Source: an uncultured archaeon
GTDB taxonomy: Archaea; Thermoproteota; Nitrososphaeria; Nitrososphaerales; CALBXV01
NCBI GenBank assembly: GCA_937890045.1
Contig: CALBXV010000471.1
Span: forward strand, 1-14,493
DNA: 14,493 bases
Reading direction: 5' to 3'
Positions 8,937 to 14,102 of the stretch are shown in pieces. Numbering within the stretch: the stretch's first letter is position 1; each line of letters begins with the position of its first letter. The position numbers were made by a program, and so were the translations under genes. The notes below the pieces were generated by a model. It saw only the letters and a list, made by a program, of their open reading frames with translations. It ran no database searches and had not been told where the DNA came from.

Positions 8937-9380
8937 TTATTTCTTCTTATCCATTGCTTTCATTAAACCAGAGTAATCTCTTGTTAACGCATTTGTTACG
9001 TGATCTGGTACTTGATCTACAGTCTTTCCGGCCTTCTTCAAAGTATCCACTGCTACCAAATCTCTTTTAACCTCTTCCGGTTTTCCATATCCAAGAAGTT
9101 CAGTTGCTCGACTTGAATCAAAAGCTCCACCACTTAACGTTGGGTATTCTTCAAACTCCGACGCTTTCTTTGATAATCCTGTAGTTTCATTTAAAATTTT
9201 ATTTAAACGTTCATTAGAAGTATACTTAACTTCTTTCTTTTTAAGAGTTTGTTTTTCAGGAACTATATCTAATAAATTAGATGAAGTATCTTCTTCTTTA
9301 ATAAATATTTTGTTCATCTCTTTTTTAACTTCTCTACGAACAATTTCATTTATTATTTTAATTAACTGCTTTTTTGTCAT
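8937..9380 (-). CDS. Conserved-looking phage structural-operon protein of unknown function (147 aa)
   Basis: A hydrophilic, lysine- and glutamate-rich protein with no membrane segment. The N-terminus (residues 1-30) is a basic amphipathic helix (MTKKQLIKIINEIVRREVKK). The C-terminus has VDQVPDHVTNALTRDYS followed by GLMKAMDKKK, a tail I associate from memory with proteins in the same place in marine T4-like phages, though none with a known function. GAGGA precedes the ATG at 9380. It is 2 nt after the gp5-like gene and 1 nt before gp25, so it is co-expressed with hub and wedge proteins. It could be an assembly chaperone, a small hub component or an internal virion protein; nothing in the sequence decides between these. 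Confidence 0.75.
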   Translation of the reverse strand: MTKKQLIKIINEIVRREVKKEMNKIFIKEEDTSSNLLDIVPEKQTLKKKEVKYTSNERLNKILNETTGLSKKASEFEEYPTLSGGAFDSSRATELLGYGKPEEVKRDLVAVDTLKKAGKTVDQVPDHVTNALTRDYSGLMKAMDKKK

Positions 9381-9382
9381 AA

Positions 9383-10642
9383 CTATGTCCTCTTTTTTAA
9401 TCTATTAACTAATCCAGTGCCCCGTTCTCTAACCTTTCCTGCTATTTTTTGTCTCAATTTAAATTCTTCCAATTCAGGATCTAAATCTCTTAATCTTTGT
9501 AGTGAATCAGGTATTTTTGGTATTTTAAAATTTGGATCTGCAGTCATTACTTGCATATTTAAAAATTCTTTATTAATTACTTGTTGAGCAATATTTTTTG
9601 TTTCATTAACAACATCTGCCATAGCTTTTGGATTAGCAACTGCTTGTGGTATTGAACCTAATAATATTACAAGTGATTTAAATAATTCTAATAGCTTTTC
9701 ACCATTAACAGTTGGTATGAATACTGATAATGGATCTCCCATTTTAATAGTCCCACCTTTTGTAGCATGTATAAAAACTTCATCTCCTGTTATATGAACA
9801 TTTTTTGCTGCTTTTATTTGAATATTCTCTTTTCTAGCATTAAAAACCAATTTATCTGAATTCATTATAATTTGATTAAATATTTTATTCCTATTCGGCC
9901 GTTCTCCAAATAATATATTTGGTGAAGTAATATTGCCATTTGGATTACTTAATGAATATGTACCACTCGTAGATAAATATATTGAATTTGCATCTTTATC
10001 AATATCTTCCTTTACTGGTCGAAGTGGTGACTCTTTTAAAAACGCGTCATAATCAGTTCTCTGTCCACTTCTAATTTTTACAATAGGAGAATTGTTATGT
10101 TTATGATCACACCCTAATTTAATTGAAGTACCAAACTTTCCATTATAAACTATTTCTCCTTCACACACCTCAACCTGTCTTATAGGTCTATCGGGTCTAC
10201 TATATGTTTTTCCAGTTGAACTTACCGGAATACCTGTTGCTCCTGGTGATGAATTATCACTTACTGAACCTCTTAAATTAATTATACCTAAATAATAATG
10301 TGTTCCAATATGCTCTGCAACAATCACATACTCGCCCTTTACAGGAATATTTTTTGTATTTATCTGTGATGGCTTTATGTATGGTATTCTCGATTTTATT
10401 GGTTTAGTTGGATCACTTACAAAATTACCACCTATAGCCCCATAATAACTCCAATCACCACCACATAATTTTTCTATATCTTTTTTACTTAAAATAACTT
10501 TCTTTACTTCAAAAGCTTCCATTTCATAAAAATCATATTGTGAAGCATTAACTATCTGTTTTGCCCTCATATCCACATATGCTTTTGACGCTAAACCAGC
10601 CTTTGATGATATATTAGAGTCTATATTGTGTCCTATTCGCAT
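9383..10642 (-). CDS. gp5: Baseplate hub/spike protein, gp5-like, lacking a lysozyme domain
   Basis: The 419-residue protein resembles the hub/spike protein of marine T4-like phages. An OB-fold-like region spans about 85-195. It includes PVKGEYVIVAEHIGTHYYLG and then GEIVYNGKFGTSIKLG with SPIVKIRSGQ, the part I recall best from marine phage hub proteins. DANSIYLSTSG follows at 217-227. Residues 255-300 are short repeated strands (NSDKLVFNARKENIQIKAAK, then NVHITGDEVFIHA), as at the start of a spike beta-helix. The last 110 residues are helical and end in a basic tail. T4 gp5 (575 aa) has a lysozyme domain between OB fold and beta-helix; none is visible here. The ATG overlaps the upstream stop by one base. 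In the virion it would sit at the central tip of the tail. The family call is good, but exact equivalence to gp5 is inference. Confidence 0.78.
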   Translation of the reverse strand: MRIGHNIDSNISSKAGLASKAYVDMRAKQIVNASQYDFYEMEAFEVKKVILSKKDIEKLCGGDWSYYGAIGGNFVSDPTKPIKSRIPYIKPSQINTKNIPVKGEYVIVAEHIGTHYYLGIINLRGSVSDNSSPGATGIPVSSTGKTYSRPDRPIRQVEVCEGEIVYNGKFGTSIKLGCDHKHNNSPIVKIRSGQRTDYDAFLKESPLRPVKEDIDKDANSIYLSTSGTYSLSNPNGNITSPNILFGERPNRNKIFNQIIMNSDKLVFNARKENIQIKAAKNVHITGDEVFIHATKGGTIKMGDPLSVFIPTVNGEKLLELFKSLVILLGSIPQAVANPKAMADVVNETKNIAQQVINKEFLNMQVMTADPNFKIPKIPDSLQRLRDLDPELEEFKLRQKIAGKVRERGTGLVNRLKKRT

Positions 10643-11040
10643 TAAGTTACATCCGTTGTTGATGATTCGATTTTTGCTGTTATTTTATCTGATTCTTTTT
10701 GAATATCTTTTACTGTTTCTTCTATACCTACTAACAACTGTTCTTTTTCATGTTCGGTTAATCCAAACTCATCCTCACTTCCAACTTTTTGTTCTGATGA
10801 AATAAGTCTTTGAACTATACCTGCCATTTTAACTAATTGTTCATCATTCTTAACATTTATTTCTAAATACTCTTTTATCATAGGAACAAGTTGTACTGCT
10901 GTATCTCCATCCTTAATAAATTTAACTAACTCTTGTGTAAGTATGTCTAATTGTTTTCTGTTATAAGTTGTATTTTCGTATATGTCTTTGAATAAAGCTG
11001 AAAGAGTTTTTCCTTCAAATATTTCATAATCTATACTCAT
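10642..11040 (-). CDS. Small all-helical protein at the head of the baseplate operon (132 aa)
   Basis: First gene of the late tail operon, with AAGGAAA upstream of its ATG at 11040. The protein is almost entirely helix-forming and acidic, opening MSIDYEIFEGKTLSALFKDI, with a long charged C-terminal helix (about 90-125) that could form a coiled coil. It has no membrane segment or catalytic motif. From memory, similar small proteins precede the hub gene in other marine T4-like phages, but I know no function for them. A hub assembly factor or chaperone (the T4 analogues would be gp26, gp28 or gp51) is possible but not shown. Its stop overlaps the gp5-like start by one base, indicating translational coupling. 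Confidence 0.75.
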   Translation of the reverse strand: MSIDYEIFEGKTLSALFKDIYENTTYNRKQLDILTQELVKFIKDGDTAVQLVPMIKEYLEINVKNDEQLVKMAGIVQRLISSEQKVGSEDEFGLTEHEKEQLLVGIEETVKDIQKESDKITAKIESSTTDVT

Positions 11041-11073
11041 ATGATTTCCTTTAATAAGATATAATTAGTCAAT

Positions 11074-11081
11074 TATAAATA
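11074..11081 (+). promoter_or_regulatory. Candidate late promoter octamer TATAAATA (distal)
   Basis: Perfect match to the T4 late promoter -10 octamer recognised by gp55-RNA polymerase, pointing toward the 73-aa gene whose ATG is 135 nt downstream. The presence of a gp55-like gene in the window makes this biologically sensible. The DNA is so AT-rich that chance matches also occur inside genes, so confidence is limited. Confidence 0.4.
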
Positions 11082-11105
11082 TAGCACAAAATAAAAATAA
11101 GAATA

Positions 11106-11113
11106 TATAAATA
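11106..11113 (+). promoter_or_regulatory. Candidate late promoter octamer TATAAATA (proximal)
   Basis: Second perfect TATAAATA, 32 nt after the first (about three helical turns) and in the same orientation. Transcription from here would start near 11120-11125 and give a leader of roughly 90 nt that includes the hairpin at 11162-11188. Two perfect copies in one short intergenic region argue against chance more than a single copy would. Confidence 0.45.
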
Positions 11114-11161
11114 TATACAAAATTATTAAATATAATCTGTATAATAGTTATTATTGAGTGA

Positions 11162-11194
11162 GGTTGTGTGGTTTTTTACCAGGCAACCTTTTTT
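11162..11194 (+). promoter_or_regulatory. Leader hairpin followed by T6 (attenuator-like or stability element)
   Basis: GGTTG (11162-11166) pairs with CAACC (11184-11188) and, inside a 2x2 internal loop, TGGT pairs with ACCA around a T5 loop. Six T follow at 11189-11194. Stem plus T-run is the form of an intrinsic terminator, yet it lies in the untranslated leader only 10 nt before the Shine-Dalgarno site of the 73-aa gene. It could attenuate transcription, protect the 5' end of the mRNA, or stop transcripts arriving from the left. The 5' GGTT could alternatively pair with AACC at 11211-11214, next to the start codon. Confidence 0.5.
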
Positions 11195-11203
11195 CTAACT
11201 AAC

Positions 11204-11208
11204 GGGAG
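11204..11208 (+). promoter_or_regulatory. Ribosome binding site of the 73-aa gene
   Basis: GGGAG lies 7 nt before the ATG at 11216, a near-ideal distance, and fixes that ATG as the start. A weak CGG/CCG pairing (11203-11205 with 11213-11215) could partly mask it. Confidence 0.7.
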
Positions 11209-11215
11209 ATAACCG

Positions 11216-11437
11216 ATGAAGGAAATCATAACAATGGTCAAAGGATATGTAGATGACTTAGCTCATCTAATGATGTCTTTGGTGGCCATAGGTGCTGTTT
11301 CCGAAGTAATCTTTGGAACTGGCATTTTTGGTGTTAATGTTATAGGTAACCTGACATCCATCATTAATAAGTTTGGCGAGTCTGGGTTCGCTGGGCTTGT
11401 TGCCTTATTGGTGTTGGTGGGTTTATTTCGTAAGTAG
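11216..11437 (+). CDS. Small hydrophobic membrane protein in a stand-alone cassette (73 aa)
   Basis: The only convincing plus-strand gene. The 73-residue protein begins with a short polar/amphipathic part (MKEIITMVKGYVDDLAH). A long hydrophobic stretch follows, about 18-50, with glycines and one Glu (AIGAVSEVIFGTGIFGVNVIG), then a polar turn (NKFGESG) and a second hydrophobic segment, about 57-71, ending LFRK. One or two membrane spans with a basic C-terminus are likely. Size and topology would suit a holin-like, membrane-remodelling or exclusion protein, or a small virion protein, but no family is recognised with certainty. G+C is 40 % by hand count, against roughly 20-30 % in lines sampled nearby, and GGT/GGC/CTG-type codons are commoner. 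Own candidate promoters, leader hairpin, ribosome site and terminator support an independent unit. Confidence 0.85.
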   Translation: MKEIITMVKGYVDDLAHLMMSLVAIGAVSEVIFGTGIFGVNVIGNLTSIINKFGESGFAGLVALLVLVGLFRK

Positions 11438-11447
11438 GAACGAAATA

Positions 11448-11474
11448 GTTTAGTAGTAACCTACGCTACTAAAC
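11448..11474 (+). other. Stem-loop after the 73-aa gene
   Basis: GTTTAGTAG (11448-11456) is perfectly complementary to CTACTAAAC (11466-11474), with a 9-nt loop. It starts 11 nt after the stop codon and immediately precedes the G+C-rich terminator. A further small pairing, TTTCG (11426-11430) with CGAAA (11441-11445), brackets the stop codon. These probably protect the mRNA 3' end or help termination. Confidence 0.6.
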
Positions 11475-11503
11475 AAAAAAAGGGGTCGAATGGCCCCTTT
11501 TTT
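11475..11503. terminator. Bidirectional intrinsic terminator between convergent genes
   Basis: A7 precedes GGGGTC (11482-11487), a GAAT loop, GGCCCC (11492-11497) and T6 (11498-11503). Read on the plus strand it ends the 73-aa cassette; read on the minus strand, the complement of the A-run gives a T7 tail and it ends the gp55 operon, whose stop codon is only 4 nt away. The stem has four G:C pairs plus T:G and C:G pairs. Confidence 0.9.
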
Positions 11504-11506
11504 ATG

Positions 11507-12223
11507 CTAAAAAATAGAACCAGTATTTGAAGTGTCTATTTGACCCGAGTTTTCAAATTCTTTATGCATATTAGCATAGTATTTTTTCATTTGATTTATT
11601 ACTCTTGTAATATGTTGAGTATTAGAACCCGTCATTTCACGAATCATTATATATAAAGCCTTTTTATTAAAATTTTCTATGTTTACTATTTTCCTAAACA
11701 ATTCTAAAACCGCATCAGCTACTAAAATATCTTTTTGTCTTTTAAAAATATTTGTTATATTATTATCCCAATATTCTAACATTTGTATAACAAACTCTCT
11801 GTTCGATTCATCAAAGTCTACTTTTTCTCGTTCACTACGTATATCTCGTACATAATCAAGTTTAATTAAATCATCATGACTTTTCATTTTTTTATAATTG
11901 CTATTGTTATGTAAAATTAAATAATTTTTTGCAACTATACTAAAATAAGAAAACGCTTTTCCTTTACCTTCTTTAAACTTATGTATATTCAAAACAAGAA
12001 AAGAAACTACTTCATGTTTTACTTGTTCAGATGGAACATCAAAATAATAAAACTTAAATGTATGAATTATATTTTCAACTAACTTATCAAATGGATATTC
12101 AATATGTTCTTCATAAATTTTATTTTTCAAAACTGTATCATCAGATTTATTATATCGCACTATAGCATTTTCTGTATCCTGTGTAAAATACATTCTACTA
12201 TTTTTTTTCTTTTTACGAGGCAT
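11507..12223 (-). CDS. gp55: RNA polymerase sigma factor for late transcription, gp55-like
   Basis: The 238-residue protein resembles T4 gp55, the sigma-like factor that directs host RNA polymerase to late promoters. After a basic N-terminus (PRKKKKNSR), the region-2 homology spans about 45-105: the HKFKEGKGKAFSYFSIVAKN block corresponds to the core-binding and -10 recognition helices of sigma-70 region 2. T4 gp55 is 185 aa, so this protein is longer. The extra C-terminal part (about 165-215, NKKALYIMIREMTGSNTQHI, then TRVINQMKK) looks like a helix-turn-helix. The terminus, IDTSNTGSIF, is short and hydrophobic-tipped, where T4 gp55 carries its sliding-clamp contact; equivalence is only a guess. 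AAGGAG lies 9 nt before the ATG. It overlaps the upstream gene by 11 nt and is last in the operon, just before the terminator. Confidence 0.87.
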   Translation of the reverse strand: MPRKKKKNSRMYFTQDTENAIVRYNKSDDTVLKNKIYEEHIEYPFDKLVENIIHTFKFYYFDVPSEQVKHEVVSFLVLNIHKFKEGKGKAFSYFSIVAKNYLILHNNSNYKKMKSHDDLIKLDYVRDIRSEREKVDFDESNREFVIQMLEYWDNNITNIFKRQKDILVADAVLELFRKIVNIENFNKKALYIMIREMTGSNTQHITRVINQMKKYYANMHKEFENSGQIDTSNTGSIF

Positions 12224-12485
12224 CTACGGCTTCTCCTTCTAAAAAATCTTCAAGTTGTTCTACTGTAGTTTTAATTGTTTTAAATATAGCTCCTACCTCA
12301 TCATCTGCTTCAAAATGTCCTGTAGAATCTATTGTTTTTATTGTATTCTGTATTCGTTGGATCCGTCTCGTAAAAACTTCAACCCAATCTTCTAAGAATT
12401 CTGTTTTTCGTGTCAGGTTCCAAATAACATAAATTGATGTTAGACACAACATACCTAACACCACCACTAATATTTCTAAAACCAT
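12213..12485 (-). CDS. Small single-span membrane protein with helical tail (90 aa)
   Basis: Residues 3-24 (LEILVVVLGMLCLTSIYVIW) form one hydrophobic segment, followed by positively charged NLTRKTEF, so the C-terminal two thirds should face the cytoplasm. That part is an amphipathic, probably coiled-coil helix (FTRRIQRIQNTIKTI), then GHFEADDEVGAIF and another acidic helix. No enzyme motif is present and I recognise no named family. The strongest Shine-Dalgarno site in the window precedes it. The gene overlaps the methyltransferase by 10 nt and the sigma factor by 11 nt, so it is co-translated with both. A membrane-anchored adaptor or host-takeover factor is conceivable but unproven. Confidence 0.8.
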   Translation of the reverse strand: MVLEILVVVLGMLCLTSIYVIWNLTRKTEFLEDWVEVFTRRIQRIQNTIKTIDSTGHFEADDEVGAIFKTIKTTVEQLEDFLEGEAVDAS

Positions 12486-13123
12486 TGTTCACCTCCACTA
12501 TAATTTTTTATTCTTTCTTTTGCAAGATTATATGTAGTTTCATCAATTTCACTACCTAAAAATTTTCTATTACTATTCAATGATGCAATAGCTGTAGTTC
12601 CAACTCCCATAAATGGATCATAAACTATATCATTTTTATTTGTGAAATTTTCTATACAAATTTGTGCAACTTTTACTGGCATATTATACGTATATCCTTT
12701 ATAAGATTTTTGTTTATAATTCCAAACATCAATACGATATTCATTTGTATATTTTTGTTTACATTTACTTTTTGAAAATGTCATAATAAATGCATAATTT
12801 AATCTATACATATTATACTTAAATGATTTACACCAAATCTTTTGTGATACATACTTATAACCCAAGTCATTCATTATATTAATTATAATCGAATGTTTTG
12901 GTATAATGCCAGAATTAAATTTTCTATCCGAGACAACTATAGTTATTACTTTATCAGAATCTAATTTATGAAATAATTCTCTTAAAAACCCCATATATCG
13001 CAATTTATCTTTTTTTGGATTATAATTCAATTCATCATAATCTGGCGGAGAAAAAAATATATAATCGTATTCGATATTTTTATTAAGAGTATCTATACAA
13101 CTCTCTAAAAATATTTTATTCAC
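12476..13123 (-). CDS. DNA methyltransferase, beta-class N4/N6 amino-methyltransferase
   Basis: The 215-residue protein has the motif order of beta-class DNA amino-methyltransferases. The catalytic motif IV lies near the N-terminus (FFSPPDYDE, residues 23-31), and the SAM-binding motif near the C-terminus (DPFMGVGTTAIA, 169-180). FLGSEIDETTYNLAKERI follows at 188-205. It should transfer a methyl group to adenine N6 or cytosine N4. Motif IV is usually SPPY or DPPY; here Asp follows PP and the Tyr is one place later. No restriction endonuclease is adjacent, so it is an orphan modifier, plausibly protecting phage DNA or altering regulation. The start is GTG at 13123, overlapping the HD gene by 8 nt; no better start is seen nearby, so the N-terminus is uncertain by a few residues. 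It overlaps the 90-aa gene by 10 nt. Confidence 0.88.
   Translation of the reverse strand: MNKIFLESCIDTLNKNIEYDYIFFSPPDYDELNYNPKKDKLRYMGFLRELFHKLDSDKVITIVVSDRKFNSGIIPKHSIIINIMNDLGYKYVSQKIWCKSFKYNMYRLNYAFIMTFSKSKCKQKYTNEYRIDVWNYKQKSYKGYTYNMPVKVAQICIENFTNKNDIVYDPFMGVGTTAIASLNSNRKFLGSEIDETTYNLAKERIKNYSGGEQWF
12490..12496 (-). promoter_or_regulatory. Strong Shine-Dalgarno site inside the methyltransferase gene
   Basis: Read on the minus strand this is GGAGGTG, 4 nt before the ATG at 12485 and within the last codons of the methyltransferase. It fixes the start of the 90-aa membrane protein and suggests that gene is translated more strongly than its neighbours. Confidence 0.75.
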
Positions 13124-13880
13124 TCTTCTTCATATCCCCAAAAAGTTCTTCAAATAAATCTTTACTTTTTTCTGATAAAATAGTTTCTTCTTGTTCTTTT
13201 TCTTCTTCCACTTTTTTTATTTGTTTGTGTTCCAAATATTTCCACTCACTATATTCTGCCCGCGTAGAAAGATGGTCTGCCCAATGTATTATGTGAGGTA
13301 AACTTGAATGAAAACTTTTCTCTGGTCTATATGTTTTTAAATACTGTACATTAGCTTCGTCATACATTCCATCACTTACTTTTATAGCCAACCACTCTTT
13401 CTGACTAACTGGAACATTAAAATGACCAAGAAGATATAATGACCTATCAGTAACACTCATAAATTGCATTTTAGGATTATTAGTAAATATTTCATTAAAC
13501 TTTTTCCTTCTCCAATCATCTTCATTCACAATATAATATTCATCTTCTAAATCACCCACTTTACCTAAATCGTGGTGTAATGCTGTAAATACAAGTTCTT
13601 CATCTGTATAATCAACTACTCCACCAAGTTGCTTAAATACTTCTGTTATTTTTTTAGATGCCTCTACTACGTGAAGTACGTGAAGAACATATCCACCTAC
13701 AAACGCATAATGATAATTTAATTTACCACTCGCTGGAGCTATACACATTCTATCTTCAAAATACTGATACATTTTCAAAAGATTTTCTCTTCGTTCACTT
13801 TCTTCTTCAAATGTATCTTTTATAATTTGAATTAATTCTTCATAATTTTTTTGTAACTCTTGTTCAGTTAACACTTTCAT
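13116..13880 (-). CDS. HD-domain phosphohydrolase
   Basis: The 254-residue protein has a complete HD metal-binding set: His67/His70 in GGYVLHVLH, His102-His103-Asp104 in ALHHDLGK, His153 in LLGHF, and His199 with Asp202 in HWADHLSTRAEY. HD proteins hydrolyse phosphate esters of nucleotides, cyclic nucleotides or RNA. The GGYVLHVLHV start is reminiscent of the HD part of YhaM-type 3'-5' exoribonucleases, but no OB domain is present. The last 40 residues are a highly charged helix (KKVEEEKEQEE) ending DLFEELFGD, perhaps a protein-docking tail. It starts with ATG overlapping the 64-aa gene by 4 nt (ATGA) and overlaps the methyltransferase at its end. A role in nucleotide metabolism, RNA turnover or removal of host signalling nucleotides is possible; the substrate is not shown by the sequence. 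Confidence 0.88.
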   Translation of the reverse strand: MKVLTEQELQKNYEELIQIIKDTFEEESERRENLLKMYQYFEDRMCIAPASGKLNYHYAFVGGYVLHVLHVVEASKKITEVFKQLGGVVDYTDEELVFTALHHDLGKVGDLEDEYYIVNEDDWRRKKFNEIFTNNPKMQFMSVTDRSLYLLGHFNVPVSQKEWLAIKVSDGMYDEANVQYLKTYRPEKSFHSSLPHIIHWADHLSTRAEYSEWKYLEHKQIKKVEEEKEQEETILSEKSKDLFEELFGDMKKSE

Positions 13881-14071
13881 AACTTCTCCAGTTTATCCTT
13901 TGTTACTGTAATTTTATGTTCGTATGTTCCTTCTTTTGAAACACAAACACACTCATCACCATTAATTTCTTTTATTCTATATTGAGAAACATCTTCTTCC
14001 ATATATAAACCTATTATTTTTATTTTAACCCAATCTCCAATTTTAAAAATTTCTTTTTCTTTTTTACTCAT
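13877..14071 (-). CDS. Small SH3-like/KOW-like protein (64 aa)
   Basis: The 64-residue protein has a lysine-rich start and a compact set of beta strands: IGDWVKIKIIG, then YRIKEINGDECVCV and YEHKITVTKDKLEKL. A G-D-W-V-K turn followed by short strands is typical of small SH3-like or KOW/Tudor barrels that bind nucleic acid or proteins. No further family is recognised. The start is ATG at 14071 with TAGGG just upstream, 31 nt after the first methyltransferase, and the end overlaps the HD gene by 4 nt. The function could be that of an adaptor for its operon partners. Confidence 0.72.
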   Translation of the reverse strand: MSKKEKEIFKIGDWVKIKIIGLYMEEDVSQYRIKEINGDECVCVSKEGTYEHKITVTKDKLEKL

Positions 14072-14102
14072 TACCCTAAGTTACAAAAATATTTAACCAA
14101 AG

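Larger units (their letters stand above)
11041..11215. promoter_or_regulatory. Divergent intergenic control region
   Basis: The largest gene-free stretch in the window (175 nt) separates the leftward tail operon from the rightward 73-aa gene. It is extremely AT-rich up to about 11150. On the plus strand it holds two late-promoter-like octamers, a TATAAT-like hexamer at 11140-11145, an inverted repeat (11141-11146 with 11149-11154) and the leader hairpin. On the minus strand, TATAAT can be read at 11078-11073 (33 nt upstream of the tail-operon ATG), but no good -35 box or perfect TATAAATA octamer is seen in that direction. Confidence 0.5.

Noticed and set aside
11141..11154. ATAATA/TATTAT inverted repeat as an operator
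   Set aside because: Short and made only of A/T pairs around GT; too easily formed by chance in this region to call a binding site.
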